From JBAYGJ01 sp041666685 (lineage in GTDB: Bacteria; Patescibacteriota; Patescibacteriia; UBA10025; JAHIVO01), in assembly GCA_041666685.1 (NCBI GenBank), contig JBAYGJ010000056.1, positions 1 to 5,873 on the forward strand: a DNA stretch of 5,873 bases, read 5' to 3'. The notes beneath the pieces were generated by a model. The model saw nothing but the letters and a program-made list of their open reading frames with translations, searched no databases and was not told where the DNA came from. Position 1 is the first letter of the stretch; each line of letters starts with the position of its first letter. Position numbers and translations under genes: made by a program. This document shows positions 1-4,964 of the stretch, in pieces.

Positions 1-1
1 T

Positions 2-661
2 GATGATTTTTTCAAAACTCGCCTTGAACTACTTTTATTTGATCCAACTAAAGATCATGATGAGTATTTAAAATACCTTCATACAGTTAGGTCGGAGAAG
101 AATGAAGCAATTTATTCTCCACTTTACCTACTGAGAAATGAAATCTTTGAATTAAAATGTAGAAAGCAGTGGTTTCCGGCGATGTTATTAAGTCATATTG
201 CAATTGATGGGATCGCTAAATACTTTTTAGATAATAAACACGGGTTGTTTTATAAAGAGTTCATGGGCTTGACCAAGGTACAATCACTGGCTCATCGTGC
301 TTATAGAAATGCAAGGGAACACAATTTTGGTCAGTTATCGAATCATTTAAATAGGCATTGGAAAGAATTAATCTTCAGAAATTTAATTGCAAAAACCCCA
401 CAAGATAAGATCCCTGAAGAAGAAATGAAAGTCATTTTTAGGATAGCTGAACGAGACAATCCAGAGACCGCTGAGATTTCACTGGTTGATTCAGGTAAGG
501 AAAAGTATTTTAGGGTTATCTTTTCATTAAATGCTGTAAACTTTCTTGATGATTTTGATCGTGGCTGTACTAAGTTAAAGGGTCAAATTCAAATTGATGG
601 AAGTATGCAAGAAAAATTGATGGATGATTTAACCGAGGACAATTGGATGAGGGTTAGTTAA
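2..661 (+). CDS. Unknown protein, 5'-truncated by window edge, with a possible HEPN-like RNxxxH motif
   Basis: The frame is open from base 2 to the TAA at 659-661. It shows 219 residues of a protein whose start lies outside the window. The first in-frame ATG (182) has no ribosome-binding site and the frame is open above it, so it is probably internal. The protein looks soluble and mostly helical, with no signal peptide or membrane segment. Visible residues 102-107 read RNAREH, which fits the R-N-x3-H form of the HEPN ribonuclease motif. HEPN domains are helical, but the motif is short and can arise by chance. The gene is strongly AT-rich: bases 181-240 contain 16 G/C of 60, against 36 of 60 at 841-900 in the next gene. 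That suggests transfer or a different origin. It ends one base before the next ATG, so the two may be co-translated. The reading frame is secure; the function is unknown. Confidence 0.8.
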   Translation, partial: DDFFKTRLELLLFDPTKDHDEYLKYLHTVRSEKNEAIYSPLYLLRNEIFELKCRKQWFPAMLLSHIAIDGIAKYFLDNKHGLFYKEFMGLTKVQSLAHRAYRNAREHNFGQLSNHLNRHWKELIFRNLIAKTPQDKIPEEEMKVIFRIAERDNPETAEISLVDSGKEKYFRVIFSLNAVNFLDDFDRGCTKLKGQIQIDGSMQEKLMDDLTEDNWMRVS

Positions 662-662
662 T

Positions 663-1139
663 ATGGAAATAAATAATTTTAAACAACTCATTCAGAATAT
701 CGTCCAGCGGGGGACGGAGCTGAAAAACAAGCATACGACCGATACGAACGCGGTGGTGAATTATTCCTGCATTTTTACGCACTCTGACCAGGAATACCAG
801 CTGTTGGACACGGAGGCGCAGAGCCTGGGGTCAGAGGTGAAGAGTACGGAGATGGGCAAGGTGTACCTGTTGCATGAGGCGATAGAGACGGTGGCCGGGC
901 CATTGCGGATCGTGAAGGTGCGGAAACCCGATCCCAAACGGCCCGAGCAGGGGGATGCGGATTTCACATTGGCGGACTACCAGGCGTTCAAAAAAGCCCA
1001 CCTGAATGAACCGGGATATAAGCTGATCACCAGGCCGGAGATGGAGATGATTGAACTTGCAGATAAGGATTTTGATGTGCTGGCGTATTTTTCGCATCCG
1101 ACACTCGCCGAGGTGCTGGGGATGGAGTTGGTGAAATAA
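663..1139 (+). CDS. Conserved-looking unknown protein with KxRKPD and GDADF motifs
   Basis: This encodes a 158-residue soluble protein with no signal peptide or membrane segment. Visible blocks are VNYSCIFTHS (32-41), the run KVRKPDPKRPEQGDADF (85-101), and EMEMIEL followed by FDVLAYFSHPTL (126-148). The alternation of strand-like and charged segments, with a compact KxRKPD...GDADF core, resembles small alpha/beta proteins of the VOC or YecM kind. I cannot assign it to a family. The ATG lies one base after the stop of the upstream gene. GAGGG at 649-653 could serve as a ribosome-binding site, so translational coupling is plausible. The first ~15 codons are AT-rich like the upstream gene, then composition turns GC-rich near 700. 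A compositional boundary therefore falls inside the start of this gene. It is followed by a repeat-rich gap. Confidence 0.8.
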   Translation: MEINNFKQLIQNIVQRGTELKNKHTTDTNAVVNYSCIFTHSDQEYQLLDTEAQSLGSEVKSTEMGKVYLLHEAIETVAGPLRIVKVRKPDPKRPEQGDADFTLADYQAFKKAHLNEPGYKLITRPEMEMIELADKDFDVLAYFSHPTLAEVLGMELVK

Positions 1140-1143
1140 TACC

Positions 1144-1191
1144 TGTCGTTTCGACCGACCCCGAGTTGCGGCGAGGGGGAGTGGAGAAACC
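1144..1191 (-). repeat. Palindromic intergenic repeat, copy a
   Basis: The ends are TGTCGTTTCGAC (1144-1155) and GTGGAGAAACC (1181-1191), around an imperfect C-rich/G-rich hairpin core (1159-1179). Read on the minus strand, it has the same end sequences as copy b at 1227-1254: a (G)RTTTCTCSAC end and a TCGAAAYGACA end. It begins a few bases after the stop of the preceding gene. Repeats with these ends are, from memory, common between genes of many uncultivated bacteria. I could not verify that here. Confidence 0.6.
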
Positions 1192-1226
1192 ATCATGCGG
1201 TTGGTAAAAGGTACAAATTTCATAAT

Positions 1227-1254
1227 GATTTCTCGACTTCGCTCGAAATGACAA
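1227..1254 (+). repeat. Palindromic intergenic repeat, copy b
   Basis: It starts GATTTCTCGAC and ends TCGAAATGACAA. The centre reads TCGACTTCGCTC, so TCGA can pair with TCGA around a short loop. It is in inverted orientation to copy a, 35 bases away. Its core in reverse complement, GAGCGAAGTCGA, recurs with one mismatch at 2586-2597. Confidence 0.6.
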
Positions 1255-1278
1255 GAAAAAGAAAGACGGGCGGAACGA

Positions 1279-1290
1279 TCGAAATGACAA
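1279..1290 (+). repeat. Partial repeat end (TCGAAATGACAA)
   Basis: These 12 bases exactly match the end of copy b at 1243-1254, 36 bases upstream. They lie within 10-20 bases of the next start codon. This looks like a fragment of a third repeat copy. Confidence 0.5.
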
Positions 1291-1297
1291 TTATAAA

Positions 1298-2560
1298 ATG
1301 TTATTTATGCAAAGCAATAAATCAAAAGTAGACGTATATCACGGATTAGACGGCATCAAGACCGTGTTTAACGATATTGTGGCGACAAAAAAAGAGCTGG
1401 TCGGCTGGGGCGCGACGGACCGGGCGCGTGAGCTGCTGCCGGAGTTTACCGATGACTACATCCGCCAGCGCGAACAGCACAATGTCCATGCCAGGCAGTT
1501 GGCGGTGGAAGGACGCGGCGTGCTACAGACCGAATGGTCAAAATTCAAATACATTCCCAAGGAATATTCCAGTCCGGCGACAACCTTAATTTATGGCAAC
1601 ACTGTGGCGCTGATGATGTGGTTTTCCGAGCCGGTGGTCAGTATCAGGATACGGGACGCGAAGATCGCCGAATCCTACCGCCACCATTTTGAATTCTTGT
1701 GGGGGACCAAGCTGTTCAGCGCGGAAGAGATCCTGGCCAGCCAGGTGGTAAAACAGGAAATAAGCCATATTTTTGGCAATCAGCCTATTTCGATAATTGA
1801 TCGAAAGTCTTCGCGGATTATTAGATTGAAAAATGAATCGGCTGCCGACATCACGAGAATCATTTTATTGCCGCCAGGCGGCAGTACAGCCGGGGAGTAT
1901 TCCGGTGAGCTGGCTGATCACGATAAATTCAGTCCGCATCCTGAGGCATTATCCGCGAAAATAACCGTACTGGGCGGAGTGGCGCCGGGCCGTTCAGGAT
2001 TCAGGAAAATTGACCGGGCCATCAAGTTTGCCTATTATACGAAGCGCGATGTCGAATTGGGGCGGAAAGAATTTTTCAAAGAGCAGTACAAATCATCACA
2101 TACGCCGCCGTTTAGCGTAGTGAAGCCCGACGGATTCGGGTTCTGGCACAACATCAGCAATACCAGCAATGAGTGGGTACTGTTGGTTTTGGAAAAACAA
2201 TTGGCTGCGCTAATACCTTTGGGTACAGGAAAAATCATTAAGTCGTTACCCGGAGATCAGCAAGCTAAGATGCTTACGCTGGTGAAAGACATCCAAGAAA
2301 AAGGTGATAAGATTTTTGTGAATAATGACAACCCGCTGCGGGAACTAGGCGGAATAAAACCGGATGCACTGGCCCGTTTGTTCGTGGCCATGCTGAATGT
2401 CCCTGACCATGCAAACCACGAGCCTTGCACTGCAGTCGCTCTACTCTTGAAGCTGGCGAAAGGCAGCAGGCAGGTGGTCAAAGTTGAATGTCAGGCAGCA
2501 TTAGAAAGCAACGGAGCGCCGGCGTTTTACCTCAAGGAGATTATCAAAAAGCTGAAGTAA
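1298..2560 (+). CDS. TrmB-effector-like protein lacking an HTH, with unknown C-terminal half
   Basis: This encodes a 420-residue soluble protein. Residues ~13-140 resemble the C-terminal effector part of TrmB-type transcriptional regulators: YHGLDGIKTVFNDI at 14-27, LVGWGATDRA at 34-43, FKYIPKEYSSPATTLIYG at 83-100, and IAESYRHHFEFLW at 123-135. In family members this domain senses a ligand and follows an N-terminal winged helix that binds DNA. Here there is no room for that helix. The frame is closed by TGA at 1226-1228, and repeats fill the region upstream. Residues ~150-420 match nothing I recognise. The annotated ATG has no Shine-Dalgarno site. The ATG at 1307 is preceded by TAAAAT (1294-1299) with a 7-base gap, so a leaderless start three codons later is likely. 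It may be a sensor without DNA binding, or a regulator truncated by repeat insertion. The domain call is from pattern memory. Confidence 0.75.
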   Translation: MLFMQSNKSKVDVYHGLDGIKTVFNDIVATKKELVGWGATDRARELLPEFTDDYIRQREQHNVHARQLAVEGRGVLQTEWSKFKYIPKEYSSPATTLIYGNTVALMMWFSEPVVSIRIRDAKIAESYRHHFEFLWGTKLFSAEEILASQVVKQEISHIFGNQPISIIDRKSSRIIRLKNESAADITRIILLPPGGSTAGEYSGELADHDKFSPHPEALSAKITVLGGVAPGRSGFRKIDRAIKFAYYTKRDVELGRKEFFKEQYKSSHTPPFSVVKPDGFGFWHNISNTSNEWVLLVLEKQLAALIPLGTGKIIKSLPGDQQAKMLTLVKDIQEKGDKIFVNNDNPLRELGGIKPDALARLFVAMLNVPDHANHEPCTAVALLLKLAKGSRQVVKVECQAALESNGAPAFYLKEIIKKLK

Positions 2561-2580
2561 TACAGGAGCGGGCCGAGCTT

Positions 2581-2600
2581 GCCCTGAGCGAAGCCGAACG
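2581..2600 (+). repeat. Repeat remnant sharing the GAGCGAAGYCGA core
   Basis: The sequence CCCTGAGCGAAGCCGAACGG lies 21 bases after the preceding stop codon. GAGCGAAGCCGA (2586-2597) matches, with one mismatch, the reverse complement of the core of copy b (1233-1244). It appears to be a degenerate member of the same or a related intergenic repeat family. Confidence 0.5.
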
Positions 2601-2638
2601 GGTGCCCGCGACGGTTTCAAAAAGCGCTCGGAGGATAA

Positions 2639-2644
2639 TATAAT
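2639..2644 (+). promoter_or_regulatory. Perfect -10 box (TATAAT) for a leaderless start
   Basis: TATAAT ends 7 bases before the ATG at 2652, so transcription would begin at or next to the start codon. Upstream TTTCAA (2615-2620, 18-base spacer) is a poor -35. GGAGG at 2630-2634 is 17 bases from the ATG, too far for a normal ribosome-binding site. Confidence 0.5.
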
Positions 2645-2651
2645 ACCAACC

Positions 2652-2843
2652 ATGGAAACGCAAATGAAAAAACCGAATATATTCAAACGGTGGATCGTCA
2701 GCGCGATGATCGGACTGGGGAACGGCATGGGCATGCTGGGCAAGGACCCGAAGAAGCAGGACGGAAATACCATCCCGGCGAGTGATGACATCGGACCTGA
2801 CCAGGACCACGGGGAAAAAGAACGTCATGTCGACGTCAGGTAG
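2652..2843 (+). CDS. Small unknown basic/acidic protein (63 aa)
   Basis: The N-terminus is basic (MKKPNIFKRW at residues 5-14). A short glycine- and methionine-rich, mildly hydrophobic stretch follows (~15-30), then a highly charged, probably disordered tail rich in D, K, E and H. The hydrophobic part is too short and glycine-rich to call a membrane segment. The start is supported by the TATAAT box 7 bases upstream rather than by a ribosome-binding site. An internal ATG at 2664 is an alternative. It ends in TAG, unlike its plus-strand neighbours, which use TAA. No family is recognised, and a protein this short could be a spurious reading frame. Confidence 0.5.
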   Translation: METQMKKPNIFKRWIVSAMIGLGNGMGMLGKDPKKQDGNTIPASDDIGPDQDHGEKERHVDVR

Positions 2844-2897
2844 GCCTTGCGGAGAAGCCCAAAAGAGAGTAAAATATACCACTAACAGCCGCCAATC

Positions 2898-2903
2898 AAT
2901 AAT
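2898..2903 (+). promoter_or_regulatory. Candidate -10 box (AATAAT) upstream of the WHxH protein
   Basis: AATAAT ends 8 bases before the ATG at 2912, and no Shine-Dalgarno sequence is present. This fits the leaderless layout seen at 2652. No convincing -35 was found, so the call is weak on its own. Confidence 0.3.
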
Positions 2904-2911
2904 GCAACCAT

Positions 2912-3376
2912 ATGATTAAAAAACACGGCAAAAAGATCAGCGAACAGGAGCTCCGCGACCGGGTGATGAATGCCGGCACCAGCTGGCACCACCACTGCCT
3001 GTCGCCGGAATGCTATGTGAACGATACCGGAGAGGAGATCATCCTGCTCGAGGAGCGTGAGGAAATGTATTACTGCGCGAGCACCAAGGAATTGCGCGAG
3101 GAGCTGGAGAATCACGCGTATAAACTGACCAATCCCCGCAAGGGCAGACGGAAGCCGATCAAGCATGAGGCTCTGGACCTGGCGAGGCAGTATTCGAAAA
3201 AAGGGACGCGCTGGCATTTCCATATCGCCACACCGAACTGTTTTTTGGCCATGTCAGAACGGTATACGCTGATCGTGGAGAATGACGAGAGCCGGGCCAA
3301 ACATGAGTGGCCGTTTGAGGAGAAACCCGTGGAGCTGGTCCGGGCAATCGACGACTATTACCTGGGGCGGAAGTAA
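2912..3376 (+). CDS. Unknown protein with a duplicated GTxWHxHxxxPxC motif, probable metal binder
   Basis: This encodes a 154-residue soluble, charged protein with no signal peptide. It has an internal duplication. G22-T-S-W25-H26-H-H28-x3-P32-x-C34 and G98-T-R-W101-H102-F-H104-x3-P108-x-C110 have identical spacing and lie 76 residues apart. Each follows a helix-like charged segment (EQELRDRV; HEALDLARQY). Each is followed by a strand-like stretch ending in acidic residues (IILLEEREE; YTLIVENDE). Two His and one Cys per unit at fixed spacing suggest a metal site in each half. That is inference, as I know no characterised family with this signature. A TAA at 2900-2902 closes the frame upstream, so ATG 2912 is the first possible ATG. 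There is no ribosome-binding site; a -10-like AATAAT lies 8 bases upstream. Confidence 0.85.
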   Translation: MIKKHGKKISEQELRDRVMNAGTSWHHHCLSPECYVNDTGEEIILLEEREEMYYCASTKELREELENHAYKLTNPRKGRRKPIKHEALDLARQYSKKGTRWHFHIATPNCFLAMSERYTLIVENDESRAKHEWPFEEKPVELVRAIDDYYLGRK

Positions 3377-3390
3377 TGGTTCTGTTTTAT

Positions 3391-3454
3391 TGAAAAATAA
3401 AAAACCCCTCAGTAGTACTCCCTTCAATTTCATTCAGGGGTATTACTCGGGGCT
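3391..3454 (-). terminator. Rho-independent terminator of the 3501-3932 unit
   Basis: The arms are 3405-3422 and 3437-3454 around a ~14-base loop. They pair CCCC with GGGG at the base and AGTAGTAC with GTATTACT further up, with small bulges. On the minus strand the stem is followed by TTTTTTATTTTT (3393-3404). On the plus strand only CTTT follows, so it is a poor terminator for the convergent gene ending at 3376. Confidence 0.75.
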
Positions 3455-3500
3455 TTGCCGGTGCAGATACGCCGGAATAACTGGCAATGTCTGTAAATGT

Positions 3501-3701
3501 TCAGGCTTTGTGCGCCGGATATCCGAGGGCCTGGATAGCGGCCAGGTCGGATTCGTCGCCGCCGATGATGTCGAAAGTCAGGCTGTATTCGCCCTCTTGC
3601 ATCAGTTGGGGCTCGATCGGGCGCTGGGTGAGGACGGCCAAGTTGTGGGCCAGATCCCGGTTCTTGTCGCCTAAGAGGCGGGTGTCAATGCGGATTTTCA
3701 A
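3501..3701 (-). CDS. Small unknown protein (66 aa), second gene of a two-gene unit, TTG start
   Basis: The N-terminus reads MKIRIDTRLLG and the C-terminus has DESDLAAIQALGYPAHKA. The start codon is TTG, supported by GGAGG (3708-3712) with a 6-base spacer. The gene begins 18 bases after the stop of the upstream gene and probably shares its transcript. Both ends resemble that neighbour: MK(I/V)R(I/V) at the start, and II followed by an acidic helix (D/E)(L/V)AA(I/L)xAxGYP at the end. The two may be diverged duplicates. No membrane segment or known domain is visible. It ends in TGA, with the terminator 47 bases downstream. Confidence 0.7.
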   Translation of the reverse strand: MKIRIDTRLLGDKNRDLAHNLAVLTQRPIEPQLMQEGEYSLTFDIIGGDESDLAAIQALGYPAHKA

Positions 3702-3707
3702 GCAATG

Positions 3708-3712
3708 CCTCC
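3708..3712 (-). promoter_or_regulatory. Ribosome-binding site GGAGG for the TTG start
   Basis: GGAGG lies 6 bases before the TTG at 3701. No ATG is at that distance, so this site fixes a TTG start. Confidence 0.75.
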
Positions 3713-3719
3713 AGTTGTT

Positions 3720-3932
3720 TCAGCTGATCATTTCGATCGGATAGCCCTTGGCCTTCAGTGCGGCAACTTCCTCAGCAGTGCCATCGGTGATGATGAGGTG
3801 GACCCAGCTACTGGCGTGCGGCTGGTCGGTACAACGGACTACCACTTTAGGAATGTTATTTGCGACGACTGTCACGGGATCACCGGCCATTCCTTTCGGC
3901 ATCACCCTGAATTTGTTGACACGGACTTTCAT
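3720..3932 (-). CDS. Small unknown protein (70 aa), first gene of a two-gene unit
   Basis: The start is set at the ATG of 3930-3932 because AGGAGG (3939-3944) sits 6 bases before it. A longer frame to 3986 would put that site inside the gene and is rejected. The protein begins MKVRVNKFRV, has a strand-rich middle (TVVANNIPKVVVRC, WVHLIITDG), and ends in a helix and tail, AEEVAALKAKGYPIEMIS. The end resembles that of the next gene in the unit. It looks like a small cytoplasmic alpha/beta protein, and no family is recognised. Transcription likely starts near 3970 from the promoter at 3977-4005, divergent from the HD hydrolase gene at 4017. It ends in TGA. Confidence 0.75.
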   Translation of the reverse strand: MKVRVNKFRVMPKGMAGDPVTVVANNIPKVVVRCTDQPHASSWVHLIITDGTAEEVAALKAKGYPIEMIS

Positions 3933-3938
3933 ATAGTG

Positions 3939-3944
3939 CCTCCT
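3939..3944 (-). promoter_or_regulatory. Ribosome-binding site AGGAGG
   Basis: It lies 6 bases before the ATG at 3932 and decides the start against the longer frame. It is preceded by CTCTTTCAC, a leader sequence shared in similar form by the other minus-strand units. Confidence 0.8.
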
Positions 3945-3976
3945 GTGAAAGAGCTTAAGGATCAATATTTCAAACA

Positions 3977-4005
3977 ACCTTATCATTAATGCGAATAATC
4001 GTCAA
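3977..4005 (-). promoter_or_regulatory. Sigma70-type promoter for the 3501-3932 unit
   Basis: On the minus strand it has TTGACG (4000-4005), a 17-base spacer, and TAAGGT (3977-3982). The expected leader is about 38 bases. It occupies the 84-base divergent region shared with the gene at 4017. Confidence 0.6.
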
Positions 4006-4009
4006 TAAC
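3980..4009 (+). promoter_or_regulatory. Possible leaderless promoter of the HD hydrolase gene
   Basis: TTATCA (3980-3985), an 18-base spacer, and AATAAC (4004-4009) end 7 bases before the ATG at 4017. Each box is an imperfect match. It overlaps the minus-strand promoter, so the two could compete for polymerase. Confidence 0.3.
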
Positions 4010-4016
4010 TGCTTTT

Positions 4017-4562
4017 ATGGATTTAGTAAGGTTTAACCGGGCGATCAGTGCAGCCAGCCACATGCACCGCCACCAGAAATATAATTCTGACAATGATACG
4101 CCGTTCATCGCGCATCCGTTTTTCGTGGCCAGCGTACTGCAGGAGTACGGGTTTGACGAGGATACGGTCATCGCCGGCCTGCTCCATGACGCGGTGGAGG
4201 ATACGGACATGACGCTCGAGGAGGTACGGGTCCAGTTCGGCGCGAGCGTCGCCAGGCTGGTGGAAGAAGTGACATTTGACCAGACCAAAGCCTGGGCAGA
4301 CCGACAGCATGAAGCGCAGGTGCGGCTGCAGACGGTGAGTGCTGAGGCGAAAGCCATCAAGACCGCGGATTTCCTCCATCACCTGATATTATGCAATGAC
4401 CAGCTGGACCAGGGGAGCGCGACGGTGAACCAGCATGAACCGCAGGAATACATCTGGAAATATTCGGAGCTGATCGCCGCCGTGGGAACGGGCTGGAGCC
4501 ATCCGCTGCTGGCAGAGGCGAAAAAGTACTTTGAGATATTCAAGCAAAAAGCCGGGAAATAA
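4017..4562 (+). CDS. RelA/SpoT-type HD-domain hydrolase, small alarmone hydrolase-like
   Basis: This encodes a 181-residue soluble protein, about the length of stand-alone small (p)ppGpp hydrolases (MESH1/SAH type). It has the ordered metal-ligand pattern of the family: H33 (IAHPF), H57-D58 within LLHDAVEDT (E61-D62 follow), and D118 within KTADFLHHL. The family removes the 3' pyrophosphate of (p)ppGpp using a manganese ion held by these residues. All four expected ligands are present, so an active enzyme is likely. The substrate itself is inferred and could be another nucleotide. No synthetase, TGS or ACT domain is attached. There is no ribosome-binding site before the ATG; AATAAC lies 7 bases upstream, suggesting a leaderless start. 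The TAA stop lies inside the A-tract of the opposing gene's terminator. Confidence 0.88.
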   Translation: MDLVRFNRAISAASHMHRHQKYNSDNDTPFIAHPFFVASVLQEYGFDEDTVIAGLLHDAVEDTDMTLEEVRVQFGASVARLVEEVTFDQTKAWADRQHEAQVRLQTVSAEAKAIKTADFLHHLILCNDQLDQGSATVNQHEPQEYIWKYSELIAAVGTGWSHPLLAEAKKYFEIFKQKAGK

Positions 4563-4586
4563 AAATCTCGCCTTACGGGGCGAGAT
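4561..4586 (-). terminator. Rho-independent terminator of the 4612-4848 gene
   Basis: A perfect 8-bp stem, ATCTCGCC (4565-4572) with GGCGAGAT (4579-4586), surrounds a 6-base loop. On the minus strand TTTTATTT follows. The A-tract on the plus strand includes the stop codon of the HD hydrolase gene. No U-tract follows on the plus strand. Confidence 0.8.
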
Positions 4587-4611
4587 GGGGCGCATGAAGC
4601 GATGAAACGGC

Positions 4612-4848
4612 TCAGTCGGTCGGAAGTCCTAGCCCAAACCGCATGCCAGAGAGGTCGCCGAGATGGCTGACGATTGTGGCGCCATTTGCGTCAACAATGA
4701 CTGAATGTTCCTGATCGCTCGGCATGAGCACTACCGAATGGGTTGTGACCTGCTCTTTCGTGACGGTCAGCGGTCCAGCGTCAGTGCTGATAGTGACAAT
4801 TCGGTTATCAGCGGTCCAGCTGACCAGTTTGTACGTACCTACTTCCAT
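4612..4848 (-). CDS. Small unknown protein (78 aa), probably beta-rich
   Basis: The start is fixed by AGGAGG (4855-4860) with a 6-base spacer. The sequence alternates hydrophobic and polar residues in strand-like runs: GTYKLVSW, NRIVTISTD, GPLTVTKEQV, HSVVLMPS, HSVIVDANGATIV. It ends in a glycine-rich GMRFGLGLPTD. This fits a small beta-barrel or beta-sandwich in the cytoplasm, with no signal peptide or membrane segment. The fold is inference and no family is recognised. It forms a complete single-gene unit, with a consensus promoter at 4895-4923 and a terminator at 4561-4586. It ends in TGA and converges on the HD hydrolase gene. Confidence 0.75.
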   Translation of the reverse strand: MEVGTYKLVSWTADNRIVTISTDAGPLTVTKEQVTTHSVVLMPSDQEHSVIVDANGATIVSHLGDLSGMRFGLGLPTD

Positions 4849-4854
4849 GGTTTC

Positions 4855-4860
4855 CCTCCT
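4855..4860 (-). promoter_or_regulatory. Ribosome-binding site AGGAGG
   Basis: It lies 6 bases before the ATG at 4848. It is preceded by CTTTCTCAC, close to the CTCTTTCAC before the site at 3939-3944. Confidence 0.8.
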
Positions 4861-4894
4861 GTGAGAAAGTACAAAAGGTATTGGCTTTTATATC

Positions 4895-4923
4895 AGCCTA
4901 AACCCTCATGGACTGGTTGTCAA
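4895..4923 (-). promoter_or_regulatory. Strong sigma70-type promoter for the 4612-4848 gene
   Basis: Consensus TTGACA (4918-4923), a 17-base spacer, and TAGGCT (4895-4900) on the minus strand. The -35 box abuts the U-tract of the terminator of the preceding minus-strand unit, so one unit ends exactly where the next begins. Confidence 0.65.
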
Positions 4924-4947
4924 TAAAAAAAGACCCGTGAACGGGTC
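4924..4947 (-). terminator. Rho-independent terminator of the 4965-5117 gene
   Basis: The stem GACCCGT/ACGGGTC (4932-4938 with 4941-4947) encloses a two-base centre, so the inner pairs probably open to form the loop. On the minus strand TTTTTTTA follows. It starts 17 bases after the TGA of the small membrane protein. Confidence 0.85.
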
Positions 4948-4964
4948 CTTGAGAGGGCGGTGGA

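Noticed and set aside
182..661. Complete gene starting at the ATG of 182
   Set aside because: The frame is open back to base 2 and no ribosome-binding site precedes this ATG, so the gene is treated as 5'-truncated.
831..1223. Long open frame on the minus strand opposite the 663 gene
   Set aside because: It runs through the repeat region, has no ribosome-binding site or terminator, and the plus frame is more protein-like.
1144..1290. CRISPR array
   Set aside because: The repeats are in opposite orientations, degenerate and irregularly spaced, with no unit-length spacers.
2501..3223. Overlapping minus-strand open frames (2501-2791, 2544-2882, 2882-3223)
   Set aside because: They cross a repeat remnant or lie opposite the duplicated-motif protein. 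None has the AGGAGG site found before every accepted minus-strand gene.
3933..3986. N-terminal extension of the 3720-3932 gene
   Set aside because: The extension would place the AGGAGG site and part of the promoter inside the coding region. The ATG at 3932 has ideal spacing.
3282..3989. Plus-strand open frames at 3282-3674, 3487-3744 and 3705-3989
   Set aside because: They lie opposite the two-gene minus unit and cross its terminator or promoter, and have no start signals.
4023..4382. Minus-strand open frames opposite the HD hydrolase
   Set aside because: The plus strand encodes a complete, motif-bearing enzyme, so these are shadow frames.
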